A DNA stretch of 64,000 bases from Lutjanus erythropterus (GCA_020091685.1 CM034603.1:8476683-8540682); one strand, 5' to 3'; shown: positions 13,031 through 25,160, counted from the first letter of the stretch. Notes: generated by a model from the letters alone, not told the origin. Program-made: numbers and translations.

Positions 13031-14689
13031 CTTTAGATCAGCAGGATGGGAGACGACACACAGAGGGAGGACATGGATAATGTCATAACTTTATCTAATG
13101 TGGTTCACATCTCTTTATAGGTATATTGTTGATTTACAGTCTTATATTACTTTGAATTTGTAGTATGTAATAATATTTCATATTTGAATATTAGATGGAA
13201 CTGTTATGTCCTGTTCATGTTTGTGTCAATCAAGTGTATAAAGTTTTTGTTTTATTATTTTTGTAAAGGAACACAATAGAGAAATGGTACAAAGTAGAAA
13301 AAAGGCAGATCCAGAAAACTGTGTAACAAATATCAAAAGTTTGTAATTCTTTAATTTTATACTGTCATAGTTCAGAATAAAATGTATATAGTGTGTGTGT
13401 CCACAGCGGGTGGGTCATTATCAGTGAATTAAGACCCCTCCTGTTTGCATCAGGATCCTCAATCGCCCTGTTGGGGTTTATTTCACAATAATGACCTGCT
13501 CTGTGTACATTATACCATTTATTACACAGCTGCTTACCAAAAAATCCAACAATTTGACACAAAACATTGATTTAAAATGTATTTTATTGATCTGATCTGT
13601 GATCAGAACTGCATTCATAGCAATGGTCTGCTAGAATACCATTAATGGGCCAATCAGAATCAAGTATTTAACCTAGCTGTGTAATTAATATATGCTGAAA
13701 TGAATGTATCAATCATCATACATTTAAATATGTGATTTGAAGGTAGCTACAACAGACAGAAGGTATTTTACTGCTTCCTTGTTAAGCTGAGTTTGGCCAT
13801 AGCTTTCTCTCTGGCTAGCATTTACTCGATTTTCTCTCTTGCTTCAGCTGTCTAGTTAACTGTCTCTGTTAAAGAGTACAGCAGGACAAGCCAGAACACA
13901 GACTAACAGCCAGAGTCAAGTTATGAAAGTTGTAGGTGTAGGTGCTTTGTTTTAGCTTTGAAGGGCCTTATTGAATTTTTCTTAAATTACACTGTGGTTT
14001 ATGTTCACTTTGATGCGGTTTCATTTTTGAAACTATCCAAAGGATTTGGTGTGGTTTTGAGTCAGGAAAATTACAAAATATGTAAAGGAAAAATAGGCCC
14101 ATTCAGTTCACCAAAATCTGAAACACAACTTTCAGAACACACGGTGCTGGATAAAAAGATTCACACCTTCTAAACGACATAATGTGGGTTTTAGCTTTAT
14201 GCATAGGACCTTTCAGATATGCATACATTTCACATCTCATCTCTCATGATCCTGCCATCACGAGGCAGGTGAAAATGAAGTTGAGGTACGCAGCAGGTAA
14301 TCCGGCGCTGGGAGGACAGCATGACATTGATCTAAGATTTTAATCTGCTGCTCCTCTTTGCCGGGCACGTTTTGCAATAACAAATACAGCTCGGTATAAC
14401 CAGCAGATACATGGTGAGGATATGAGTTCTATTAAGAAAACTCGGTTAGCTAAGACAAACTTTTACCCAGCAAATAACAGTGACATAACATAATCATATT
14501 GTTCTTTATAGTATCCTATTTCTTCCTTCCTATGAGCGTATGTGTGTGTGTTTAATACATAAGGTGTCTTGTACGACAGGCCAATAATGTTAATGATAAA
14601 CCAGCAGCAACAACAGGGTGGGTGTTCCTGCGACGCGCTCTAAATATTGTCAATAACAGCTTGTGTGTGTATGTAAGTGTGCACATGCC

Positions 14690-14730
14690 TCCATCTATCC
14701 ATCCATCTATCCATCCATCCATCCATCCCT
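14690..14730 (+). repeat. (ATCC)n microsatellite
   Basis: A run of CCATCTATCCATCCAT-type tetranucleotides. Confidence 0.93.
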
Positions 14731-14734
14731 CTCA

Positions 14735-14895
14735 TTTCGCCTCCACAGGCCGCCTCCTCCGCTGTTAGGATTCAATTAACACAGTGCAGGCAGCCATGGC
14801 ACCCTCATTAAAGCTAATTAGTTAAAACATCAGCCAATCTAGCGTTAATTGGCTTTGGTAATTAATTCAGCTGCTAGACCATATGAAAGCAGCGG
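14735..14895. promoter_or_regulatory. Candidate homeodomain-site-rich enhancer
   Basis: Within about 130 bases there are TCAATTAA, GCTAATTAGTTAA, CGTTAATTGG and GTAATTAATT, all TAATTA-type homeodomain cores, plus AGCCAATC and CAGCTGC. The block is unique sequence bounded by an ATCC repeat and a purine tract. Clustered cores like this are typical of developmental enhancers; rnf220 acts in neural-tube patterning, which fits. Confidence 0.4.
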
Positions 14896-15083
14896 GGAGA
14901 GAGATAATGAGAGGGAGCGAGAGGTAGAGACAGGACGGAGGAGAGTGGGATCATGGGAGAGGGGATGAGCGAAAGGAGAGATGAAAGAAGACGGAATGAA
15001 AGAAAAAATGAGATTAAATGAGGGCGATAAAGAGAGATGACTAATAGAGAAGTGATGTGTAGGGCGGCCTCATTTCTGTAGGT

Positions 15084-15085
<2 letters not shown>

Positions 15086-15147
<62 letters not shown>
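15086..15147 (+). repeat. (GT)n microsatellite
   Basis: About 31 uninterrupted GT units. Confidence 0.98.
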
Positions 15148-15149
<2 letters not shown>

Positions 15150-15524
15150 GCGTTTAGGGCTGACTCAGGGCGTCTATTTCAAACTTGCTGATGTCCCTCT
15201 TTGCCCACTGACACGGCATGTTCCTGTCGTGATGAGGCCCTTTGGGATGGAAATGAGTGCCGACAGGCCTCACGCCCACACCTCTCTGCTAGGTATCCCT
15301 CCTCCTCTTCCTCCTCCTCCGCACAGCTGAGGAAGGAGAAATGGAACAGAGACAGTCAGCAGAGACAGGAGGAGAGAGGGGCATAGGTCAGTGACAGCAA
15401 AAATGTCTCTTTTAGTCATTGTGTCTCTTTTTAAATAGCATTATTACACACCTGCAAAAATAGCAATATAGAGAAAAGAGTTGACAGTGCAGTAACAGCA
15501 TATTGAATGTACAGCAATAACAGT

Positions 15525-16103
15525 CAGTGTGAAATAGAATTTAGTGGCATAAACTAAATTTTCTCACTAACTTAACATAAGTATATAAGTTTAATTTATT
15601 CAAGTTAATCAAACTCAAAATCTCTATTTATATTTAGAACACTTGAAAACTTATAAACATAGGTTCTTCTAACTTGAGGTCTTAATAATAAAAATAAAGT
15701 TTCTAAAGAAATATGATGAACATATTAGCAGACTTCCCAGCATGCATTGTTTGAGAGTCAAAACTCTCCTGAGACCCTTTCTTGTTGTTTGGAAAAAAAC
15801 ATATTTAATGAAAACTTGCTTGTTTTCACAATAATAAAAACACTGTGAGCCATGATGAAGGTTAGTAGTGAATTAGTTAATTAAATCTTTATAAATTAAA
15901 TGTTTAATGTTATAAATGTCCCTCAGTGTGACTGAGGAGTTTCTGGTTCATCTTAATACATTAAGCTTATTGATTACACTTTCTCAAGTACAACTGAATA
16001 AACTCATAACATATTTATCTCAACTTGTCTTTTCAGATTCAGTCAATTTAAAATTTGAAGGCAGCCTTTTGTAAGTTAAAACAAATAGTTTGTATTTACA
16101 GTG
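15525..16103 (-). mobile_element. Non-autonomous repeat family 1, copy 3 (reverse)
   Basis: It starts CAGTGTGAAATAG and ends GTATTTACAGTG on the + strand. Its reverse complement aligns with 1036-1567 through GGCTGCCTTCAAATTTTA, CTCAGTCACACTGA and GGGTCTCAGGAGAGTTTTGA, and with 4796-5312 through CTATGTTTATAAGTT. It is non-coding. A fourth, more diverged member may lie at 23430-23825. Confidence 0.65.
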
Positions 16104-16545
16104 AAGTCTTTTCTACTCATACCAAAGTCTGAATATTTTAATTTGTCTGCCTTTACGGTTTAAAATGCACAATGTGCAAGTTTGCAAAATCATTAAATAT
16201 TCATGTTTAATCATGATAATTAATTATTCAAGTTTGGATTATGGTAATGATATGGTCAAAAATCATTTTATAAAGTTGCACAAGAGAAAAATTGAGTACA
16301 AGAATTTCTTATGATTTTTATTTTCTACGTTTGTCACCTTTTAACTAAAAACTGAATCTCATTGTTTTGTTTATCTACCTTTAAATTTTTTCCTATATCA
16401 GTGAGTACAGTAGCTACAATGATTAAATATTAAATGCTCATCCTTTAATTCCCTTTCTGACACATAAACTCACACAGCAGGTTACAGAAACTTACACTTT
16501 TATCTTTATTGAATAAATTTGGTATTTTTCTGAAAAATGCTAGAA

Positions 16546-16571
16546 TGTGTGTGTGTGTGTGTGTGTGTGTG
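16546..16571 (+). repeat. (GT)n microsatellite
   Basis: About 13 GT units. Confidence 0.95.
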
Positions 16572-16686
16572 CGTGATAGGGGTCTTGAATTGAGATTTAC
16601 CCTATAGCGGCTAGTTGTGCCTCTGCTTTGTGGGTCAGTGCTTGGTTAATGCTCCATTAATTTACTCCTTCCTCCCTCGCCACTGA

Positions 16687-16691
<5 letters not shown>

Positions 16692-16726
<35 letters not shown>
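16692..16726 (+). repeat. (CA)n microsatellite
   Basis: About 17 CA units. Confidence 0.97.
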
Positions 16727-16728
<2 letters not shown>

Positions 16729-16977
16729 GGCAAGGTGATTGATTGAATAAACAGCTGTCAGTAGTTGGAGATAACCTCACTAGCATCACACCGCTGTCTT
16801 TCAGACAGACACACACGCGCGTGCAGGGTCCCAGGAGGAAAACCCACATTACACATGCTGACACACACTTGTAAACTGACGCACACACACACTCACAGGG
16901 ATCATCAGATGACCATCTATCAGTGTGTGTTCAAAACCAGGCAGCTGTGGATTTATGACTTGTTAATATATTGGTCC

Positions 16978-17395
16978 TTTGCTTTTGGTTTCCCAAATCC
17001 ACCAAATTCCATGTATATTTCTTTCGATTTTAGATTCTATGTAAGAGCTGTCCACTGACGCCAAAAAATAACACATGTACTAAGAGTCACAGTGTTCCCA
17101 TGTCACCAAAATGTTCTGATTTTGTAAAATACATGTATTCTCTGATTTACATTTCACTCTTTCTCAAAAGGCAACATGCATTTTGGTTTCTCAAATTCAC
17201 CAAATTTCATGTATATTTCTTTTGATTTTAGTTTTTCTTTAACAGCCTTGAAAATGCTGTCCACTGATGCCAAACCTTTTCCCAATGACAGAATGAAAGA
17301 ATATCCAACATGTAGTAACAGTCAGTGTTCCCATGTTGCCTGTCCATTTAAAATAAATGCATCTTCTGATTTAAATTTCACTCTTCCTCACAGTG
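16978..17395 (+). repeat. Diverged tandem duplication, unit about 200-220 bp
   Basis: Copy 1 starts at about 16978 and copy 2 at about 17178. Both read TTTTGGTTTC(C/T)CAAAT(C/T)CACCAAATT, then CATGTATATTTCTTT and TGCTGTCCACTGA(C/T)GCCAAA, then CAGTGTTCCCATGT and TTCTGATTT...ATTTCACTCTT. Neither copy looks coding. Confidence 0.8.
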
Positions 17396-17692
17396 TAACA
17401 TGTACATTTACACATAGAAATAGGTTGATTCCCTTGACTTTGGCAGCAAACACATCCGCTCTTCTACAACACACACACACCTTTCCCCTCTCTATCCCTC
17501 TATCCGGCCATCTCTTCATCCCTCCTCTCCACCGTGCCGACATTTCATTTGCTTTTCTAAAAGTGACAACCCCAGGGAGCGCAGCGGGGAGGGAGGGAGG
17601 GATAGTGAAAGAGCCTGGTGATGAGTTTTGAGCAGGGCGTGGAGGAGTGCTATTTAAAAGCGCCATGCATCATTGTCAGGCTGAGAGAACGC

Positions 17693-17696
<4 letters not shown>

Positions 17697-17726
<30 letters not shown>
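17697..17726 (+). repeat. (CA)n microsatellite
   Basis: About 15 CA units. Confidence 0.95.
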
Positions 17727-17728
<2 letters not shown>

Positions 17729-17989
17729 TCAGACAGACACAAGAAAACACACACACATATGCACGGAGTAGCGCGACGCAGCCCGGGTGGCAAACTGAAG
17801 TTGACCCCCGTTCCATTTCATCAAATGTCCTCTGAATGAGCCGCACAGCCTCATCTATTTTGCGCACACACACACACACACACCGAGCTAGTGATCAGCC
17901 TAGTGTCTAGCCTGCTTAAATCACAGCTCACTTAAGAGAAAAACCATCTCACCTCAGTGGGAGACGCACACGCACACCTTGCTGCTCCC

Positions 17990-18515
17990 ATTTGTGTTAA
18001 TATGGCCCCTGGTTTTGGGCTTTAGGGCTCATATTTGCCATTATGGAGATGATGGCTTTACTGGGGCCCCTCACCTCACCTTGCATTGGTCGGGGGAGAA
18101 GAGAGGGGAGAGTCAAAATGAAGGCTGACACCTCGGCGGGATTTATTTGATTGTGGATGCGAGGCGGTGTCATTCTGGGGAAGGGGTAGAATAAGGGGGG
18201 GATGAGATGCAAGGAGGAGGAGGCCCGGACCCTCGGGCTAAGTGAAAAGAAGAAGAGGAGACGACGGCAGGGTTGAAGGGAGAGGGGAAAGGGAGCGTAG
18301 GAGAGAGAAAGAAATAAAGGAAAGGAAAAGGAAGAGATTGAGGGGGAGCAGAAGTGGCCCCTCTTTCCCTTTCCGTGAATCAAATCAAATTCCCCTTATC
18401 GCACATTATTTGAAGAGGTTATCGGGCGCGGTAATGCGGTTACACGCCGGGCCGCGGCTGAGAGATTTCCTTGTTTACCGATGTTGGCGGGTGTTATAGC
18501 TAACCGGCCGGGTGA
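17990..18515. promoter_or_regulatory. Candidate conserved non-coding block, CpG-rich at its end
   Basis: Two unique segments, 17990-18190 and 18370-18515, flank a purine-rich filler. The second has unusual CpG density for an intron (GCGCGG, ACGCCGGGCCGCGG, AACCGGCCGG) and includes CCCTTATCGC and CCTTGTTTACCG (a forkhead-like core). No open frame or splice-bounded exon was found, so I read it as a regulatory candidate rather than an exon. Confidence 0.35.
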
Positions 18516-18554
18516 GCGGTGAGGGGAGGGGAGGAAGGTAGGAGGAAGGGGAGG

Positions 18555-18583
18555 AGGAGGAGGAGGAGGAGGAGGGGAAGAGG
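18555..18583 (+). repeat. (GGA)n microsatellite
   Basis: About eight GGA/AGG units inside a purine-rich stretch. Confidence 0.9.
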
Positions 18584-19066
18584 AGAAAAGAGGGGTAGCG
18601 GGCATAAACACTTGATGCATGTCAGAAAACTCATTTAGGGGAACAACAAGGAGGGGGAATGGAAGTGTGTGTGTGGACGCACACACAAGGAGAAGACAGT
18701 TGTTCAAGGACAGAAAAACAGCCTCTACATGTAGACACTTTGTAATTCCATTTGGGAAATGTGCTTGTGTGTTTTGCAAGTGTGCATGTTGCAGCCTCTG
18801 CGTGTGTGTGTATATGTGTGTCGCCCACCAACATACTGTATATGTGCCAACTCATAAATCCGGCCCTGCTCTTTTTCTGACTCTTATTGTTGTGCTTAAA
18901 TCCAGTTTACATGCGCAGCGCTCATTAGCTGATTGTGTGTATAATTTATACAAGTGGATTCAAGCCCTGGCAAAAGATATAAAAGATAGAAAATGGTCAA
19001 GTTCATGGTGAGTCAAACATTTCTGTGGGTTTCTTTGTAAATGTTCAATCCAACTGTTTTTAAAAG

Positions 19067-19463
19067 AGAACAAATTTAAATCCACTACAAGGAGTTTTTA
19101 AACTGGTTATGAAACAGTCTCAGTTTATTACTGAAGCCTCTGTATTACATACAGATAGATAACAAGAGCATCCAGAAAAAGATTTGTTGTTTCTCTTTAG
19201 TTGTTCTTAATGTCTGCCACCAGGTCAGAGTCCCCTTGAAATCAGATAAAACAAGCCTCTGTCTACATTTTCCCAGAGAAGGTCAGATTGGGTAATACAT
19301 TAACCAGTTAAAAAGAGGCAGGAGGAGATTTTTATGAAGATCATTTTGTTTTGATGTTATAATTTGTGTTATTTTTGCGGTTCCTGTGAACAAAAAGCTT
19401 TTGTTCACAGGAGCCTCCAAAATCAACAAAATGTGAAAGTTCCTTGTAGTAGATTTAAAGTTA
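19067..19463. mobile_element. MITE with about 25-bp inverted ends
   Basis: The left end AATTTAAATCCACTACAAGGA and the right end TCCTTGTAGTAGATTTAAA are inverted repeats. Internally, TCCTGTGAACAAAA at 19381 and TTTTGTTCACAGGA at 19398 form a near-perfect 14-bp stem hairpin. There is no transposase frame. It abuts the foldback element at 19521-20297. Confidence 0.65.
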
Positions 19464-19520
19464 CTGATTGCTGGGTAACTTTGGTATATTTAGCCTTTCC
19501 CATGTTTTTTTTAAACTTTT

Positions 19521-20297
19521 GCAGACAGCAATTTTTGAAATTGGTCCAGGATGAGGGAGACCGCTGCAGCTGTCAGAATTGAGACTAAGCTACAACATAA
19601 TCCCTTCAGGCGAAAATGCTTGTTTTTGCTACTGACAGGTTCAGATTGGTATTGTAAGTGTCTGACAACATTATGGAAAGGATCACTACAGAAAGAGACA
19701 TTGTTTTAAAGACAAAATATGTTTTGTTGAATCAGAAACAGCTCTTTTATGACTGTTGCCAAACTAACCAGACTCCCTTCAAAAAGGTGTAATCTTAACG
19801 TTGTCATTATCCTCTTCATTCAAACTCGACAGAAACAAGATAAAACTTGCAAAAAGCATTGTCGCTCGTCTTTTCACTGTTCCAACAAACACAGACTCTA
19901 TTTTGGTTGAAATAAACCCTTGATTCAGAGTTAGATGTGAATATGTTCTACATGCCGTTTCTCCACGCTGCTTCTCTAATGTTTGACCTCCCTCTCACTT
20001 CTCTCCAAATATTTTCACATCTAAAACAGTTAATTGATGGTTTATTTCCACTAAACAATCAGAGGTGATGATTGTTGGAACAGTGGCAAGACGAAGTTTG
20101 AATGAAGATGACAATGTTAAAATTCCAGTTTTGCAAAGTGAGTCTGGTTTGCCTTGTGAGACAAGCAAAACATGTTTTACTCTTAAAAAAAGGTGTCTCT
20201 GTGTGGGTATCCTTTCCATAATGTTCTCAGACACTTAGCCTGTCAGCTGCAGCATTCTCCCTCAATTCTGAGCCAATTTCAAAAATTGTTGTCCCCA
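19521..20297. mobile_element. Long foldback (palindromic) element
   Basis: Two inverted arms of roughly 350-420 bp meet near 19946. Pairs include TGTCTGACAACATTATGGAAAG (19659) with CTTTCCATAATGTTCTCAGACA (20212), CTGTTCCAACAA (19880) with TTGTTGGAACAG (20074), and CAATTTTTGAAATTGG (19529) with CCAATTTCAAAAATTG (20273). The arms differ by many substitutions and small indels, so the copy is old. There is no coding capacity. Confidence 0.75.
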
Positions 20298-20404
20298 TTA
20301 GTCACTCAGACACAAAGACATGGGACCAGGTTGAAAAATACATAAGAACCATTTAATCTGTACGTGTAGGATTTTTTGGTATTTGGTTTCAGGAACAGTC
20401 CTAC

Positions 20405-20556
20405 ACACAATCTCCCGTTTCCTGAGAGGTAGGAATGATGGGCGAGATAAAAGCGAAGGGATGACACGCAATACAGGTCATTAAATGGGATTTGGACCCA
20501 CAGTGTTGTGAGTACATGGTTTGCCTCTTAGCCCAGTGAGCCATGAGGACACCCCA
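20405..20556 (-). mobile_element. tRNA-derived SINE
   Basis: On the minus strand the element begins near 20556 with GTCCTCATGGCTCACTGGG, which contains a pol III A box (TGGCTCACTGG). The B box GGGTCCAAATCCC follows about 45 bases later (20487-20499), then GCGTGTCATCCC. A tRNA-like head with this tail is common in teleost genomes. No poly-A or clear target duplication was resolved. Confidence 0.6.
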
Positions 20557-20959
20557 AATGGTTTTTTATCTCTGGCCCCATTGAGAGCGAGTATTGAGCT
20601 GACAATCCCTGTCCTCTCTGGAGGTGGCCTTTTACCTCAGCTCATTGTAGTCTGTGACTGGGAGCCTGCGCTATCTAGCATCTATTGATTCCCACTTCAT
20701 CTGGACCAAAGCAACACCGGAGAGGGGCGAGAGACACTGAGAGACAGAGAGAGAGTGAAGGTGTGTGTATGTGCAGCAGAGGAGAAAAAAGTTAACAAAA
20801 AAAAAAGAAGAAGAAGAAGAAGGATGCTGCTTCAAGTGTTAAAAAGGATTAAACTTGCTTCATGATGACTGACATTTGATAAATGTTCATCAACTATTGG
20901 CTAAAGCTATTTTGCTCAAATTTCTTACAGTGAACATACATGCATACATATTAATGCAC

Positions 20960-21235
20960 AAAGAAGGACATAAAGAAGGTTTAAGGGAGTAAGACCAGAA
21001 AAATATGTATGAGAAGAAAAAGGGACAAAAAAGAAAAAAACAGAGACTAAAACAGGTTGAAAAAGGAAAAGACAGGAAAGGACAGGACAGGACAGGACCA
21101 GACAGAAGAGGAGAGGGCACAAAGACCAAACCATGGAGGAAGTAAAAATGCAAAGGAAGGAAAGCAGGAAGGAAAGGAAGAAAATTAGGATTAGCATGAA
21201 AGCAAGGGCAAATGTGAAACAAAGCAGAGATGGAA
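20960..21235 (+). repeat. Purine-rich tract with (GGACA)n
   Basis: About 275 bases, overwhelmingly A and G, including GGACAGGACAGGACAGGAC near 21079-21099. The long reverse-strand frame across it is a composition artefact. Confidence 0.8.
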
Positions 21236-21399
21236 AAAAGAGGAAGATCCCTCCTCTTTGCTCTCCACTCTTCCGTGTGATCTAACTCTCCCCGCCTCAC
21301 CATCTGCTGTCCATAATTACCTGTCTAGTTGTGTGTGTTACTCCTCTCATTATTTAAAACATATAGGGACATAAAAGTCCCATCCATAACTCCATAACT

Positions 21400-21797
21400 T
21401 TTTTCATGAAATATACATGAGCTTTGTTTTCTTTTTTTTATAATTATTAGGATTTTATAAGCTGTTTTTGTTCTAGTTGATGCTGTCAAGCTGATTTATT
21501 TATAGAGTATCAGTGTTTCCTAATGTATTTTTACCTAAAAATAAGAATCCTTGTGTTTTCATTATCGTTGAATGAGCCCTTTATATCTACAAATGGCTCT
21601 GGTTCTCTCTGACAGAGGCCATGCTGTACAGCCACATTTCTATAGAAGCTGAAAACTGTCAAACAAAACACTGGCTATTAAGAGAGAGTTTCGCGGCCAC
21701 CGTAATTTCTCTTACATTCATGGAAGGGGAGGGTGAGGCAAGCAGTATTCAGTTGATTATGTGAGTACACTAAATCCTACACAATGGTCCTTTAAGT
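21400..21797 (-). mobile_element. Percomorph AGGACCATTGTGTAGGATTTAGTG repeat (reverse)
   Basis: The reverse complement begins CTTAAAGGACCATTGTGTAG and contains CACCCTCCCCTTCC, TACGGTGGCC, AGCCAGTGTTTTGTTTG and ATATAAAGGGCTCATTCAACG in the order known for an abundant percomorph interspersed repeat. A second copy lies at 55176-55515 on the + strand. It is non-coding and probably derived from a DNA transposon. Confidence 0.75.
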
Positions 21798-22439
21798 CTA
21801 CTTCCATAGTGATGGGAATTAGAAATCAGATCAACAATCCACAAGCAGGCAACGGTCCAAGTCACCTTGTGGTTACCTAAAATGACATCTGTCAATTTGA
21901 TGCAAATGAGTTACTTTAACAACGTTTAAATTAAATATCCAATAGGAGACAATGAAAATAAATACACAAATGAGTTAACAAGTAAGTGTAATACACGCAA
22001 TACAAATGAATCGGTCATGATAATAACTATGAAAACTCAAAAACAGTTGTGCAAATGTGTCACAAAATGTATAGACTCAAAAAACTCATATTTAGTGACG
22101 TACACATAACAGAAGAACATGTTGTATTGAAACCATCAGTCTTGTAGGACTGATTTGCCACTTTGTAAATTGAATTTTATTTTATATTTTAATGTCAAAT
22201 AGAGGATATATAAATGATGTGTGGCTGTGATTGTCATATACATCCAGCTGACAAAGTTGCTCAGCTAAAATAGGAATTAGGGAGCCTCTGGATTGAGTTA
22301 GACCAGACAAAGTGTACATGTCAGTGCTAAAGCAGCCAGTAAATAAATCAGACAGAAGATAAAAAAAAAAGTCAGTGGATATGTTTCCTGCCAGTTGGGT
22401 GACTTATTGTTTTGTGACATGAACAAAACACCAGTGAGA

Positions 22440-22690
22440 GCCATTAAGTGGATCAAGTGTCAGAGATGAAAAGGACAGAAGATAGTGAAAGAAGAGAGAG
22501 TGATAGAGGGGTGGTGGGGCTGAATTAAAAAGAGAAACAGAGACAGAGATATGAAAAGAGAAACAAAAGGGTCAAATCAGGAAAATGGGAGATAGAAGGA
22601 GTGAGAAATAGACAGATGGAAGGATTGAGAGAGGGAGGTAGGATGGGAAAGATAGTCAGAGAGAAAGAGAGATGAGACGATCCATCTTGG
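22440..22690 (+). repeat. Purine-rich tract
   Basis: About 250 bases of mostly GA-type sequence with few pyrimidines. Confidence 0.8.
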
Positions 22691-22964
22691 CACATTAGGG
22701 GGGGATCAAGCCTACACTCCATCATGGCTGTCAGAGAGATGCACACCTCCTCCATCCGTGCATCCATCCATCCCTCGTTCGCTCCGCCAGCCGGCATTTC
22801 ACTGAAGAATCTCAGCACTAAAAAGTCCTGTCAGGCCTATTTCCTTGTTATTGTCCGGCCCTCTCCTCTCCTTCTTCCTCCTCTCCCCTCCTCTCTCTCC
22901 TCTGGATCTGATACCTTCCCTCTGCTCTCTGAGATTAAACGCACCCTTGTTGCGCCGCAGGCTT

Positions 22965-22989
22965 TGTGTGTGTGTGTGTGTGTGTGTGT
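22965..22989 (+). repeat. (GT)n microsatellite
   Basis: About 12 GT units. Confidence 0.93.
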
Positions 22990-23429
22990 TTGAGCTGTGA
23001 GGTCCAAAGCAGGACATGTGGGAAACACGTAGGTGTTTGTGTGTGTGTGTTGCCCCAACATTAATCATCTTTAAGGCGCTGACAAGCCTGGTGTGCGACA
23101 TCACATCACATCAACACCCCCCGCACATACGCACACCCCTTTCCCCCCTTTCTCCTCTCCTCCTCTTCTTCTTCTTCTCCTCCCCTGGATTTATCTGTCC
23201 GTTCCCCTCTCCACATCACTCACTTCCCTCAGGGAGCTTTTGACAGAGAGAGGGAAAGGAAAGAAACATGAGGGGTGAGAATGACAGAAAAGTGTGAGAG
23301 ATGGTGACAAACAAGTTGTAAAAACCCATGAAGAAGAAAGGAGAGAACTGGGAAGAAATTAAGACAGTTGAGAGAAAAAAGATAAGAGTGAAAGTTTGAC
23401 AGGTCTTTTGATTTTGCAAGATTTTGAGT

Positions 23430-23825
23430 CACAAGTATTGCAAAATTTTGGCAGACAGATAATTCATTTGAAATTAAATTAACTAATTGGAGTAAGTAGT
23501 GAAAACTTCAAATTTGTTTAGAAGATCTACTAACTTAAAATGTTGAGTGCCAGTAGAAATATATTTCATTTTTGTTCATTCATTCATGAACTCTGTGGAA
23601 TGTGAAACAATTGTTTTTTTAATATTTAAAATGATTCAGTTCTCTTAACTTATTGCGATAACAGAGGTGATTAAGTCACATTTACTGATATAATAATCAA
23701 AGAACACATACACCACCAACTCCAAATATTTAAGCGCTGATAACTTCCAACTTTTTAGTTTATGAATTCAAAATAGATTGCCTCAATTCTTTTGAGTATT
23801 GCTAACTTATTTGGGTTTACGGTGT
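23430..23825. mobile_element. Diverged non-autonomous repeat, perhaps family 1
   Basis: It shares the style of the 1036-1567 family (TCTACTAACTTAAAATGTTGAGT, TCACATTTACTGAT) and ends in GGGTTTACGGTGTA, resembling the TTTACAGTG terminus. The left boundary is not resolved. Confidence 0.4.
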
Positions 23826-24149
23826 AGGTTGTATATAGTTTTGGGGTTTTGTCATAATGTTTTGTTCTATATTTGACATGTTTTTGTGTTACTTTCATGA
23901 GCTAAACACAGTTTCCCATTCTCCTGGACGATAAACTTCTATTCTGTTTCATTCCAGAACTTTTTCGTGTCAGGAACCCCCACAGTAAATGCACAGTAGA
24001 CCACGGACCACAAATCTGGAAGGATTTTTTCTTATAGAATCACCTCTAAGTTATTTTTTAAATTTTTAGTTCCCTTCCCTTGTTGTTCCAACTTCCAAAA
24101 ACATGTAATAAAGGTTAAGTTCTTCTATTCCTCCCTTTGCTTGGGACCC

Positions 24150-24215
24150 CCCACAACCCACTCAAGAACCCCTTTTGGTCCCCAGATCCCAGTTTGAAAA
24201 CCACTGTTCTATTTA
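24150..24215. mobile_element. hAT-like element end
   Basis: CCCCAGATCCCAGTTTGAAAACCACTGTTC is the inverse of a CAGTGGTTTTCAAACTGGG terminus, the type seen in full at 7618-8161. The opposite end is not clearly present; it may lie near 23909. Confidence 0.5.
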
Positions 24216-24814
24216 ATTCTATTCCGTTGCTTGACTCTGCTGTCCAATTTCCACCTGTTCCATCACATCAGAGCAGGTTAAATCTGAGTGTGTGTAGTAG
24301 GAGTTTGTGTTTAACAGCTTGGTTTTGACCCTATTGTCAGACAGCTGAATTCAAATAGATTCAAATCAATTCACACAACACAAAACTCCTCCACTTTAGT
24401 CTTTTCCTTTTGTTGATTGTTGCTGTTCTGTTGTCACACTCGTGCATTTACATTTCCTTTTCATCAGTTTTTTAATAATGCAAATAAAAGTCACACATCC
24501 ATACAGAAAATTTCACAATTGAAAAGAAAATCACTGCACATTGAAATGCTAAAACTCACACTGTGCAAAATAAGTATTTACTTTTTTAAAAAGAATACAT
24601 TTTTGACATTACAAAAGCCGAGAAATAATCAAGCGCCGGCATATGTTTGTGTGCATGCCTGTGTGTGTATGTGCGTCCATGTCCTCTAGGTGTGTGTGTT
24701 TGTCTGCGGAATAGAAAGAGCCCCATCAGCTGCAGACAGGGATTGGATCTTTCTTTGTTTGCTGTGGCGGATGGCGACGGCTTCAGCATGACTCAAATTA
24801 TCTTGTCAAAGCAA

Positions 24815-25160
24815 TAAAGGGGAGAAGGAGGAGGGGTGGAGAAAGAGAGATGGAGAAACAAGGAGAAAAAGAAAGGGAAATATACTGAAGGGAGTGAGCT
24901 TGGTGTAGGAGACATGATGGCAGAGAAGAGGAGAGGGAAAGAGAGAAAGAGAGAAAGAAAGGGAGGTGAACATTGAAATAATCAAATAGGAGATGAGAGA
25001 TAGAAGAAAGGAGGAGAAAGAGATGAAACAAATAAATGGATGGTTGGGAGCAGAAAATTAGAAATGGATGAGGCCAGAGAGAAAGAGCACGGAAGGGATA
25101 GGTGTGTAAAAAGAAAAGAAAAGAGGTAGAGAAAGAGAGGCAGAGGGAGAGACAGAGAGT
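24815..25160 (+). repeat. Long purine-rich tract
   Basis: About 345 bases dominated by A and G, with mirror-like stretches such as GAGAGAAAGAGAGAAAGAAAG. The reverse-strand frame (Ser/Leu/Pro-rich) is a shadow of this composition. Confidence 0.8.

Noticed and set aside
17176-17631. 151-codon open frame on the + strand
   Set aside because: It runs across a tandem non-coding duplication and then simple sequence. The residues show no domain, and neither duplicate preserves the frame.
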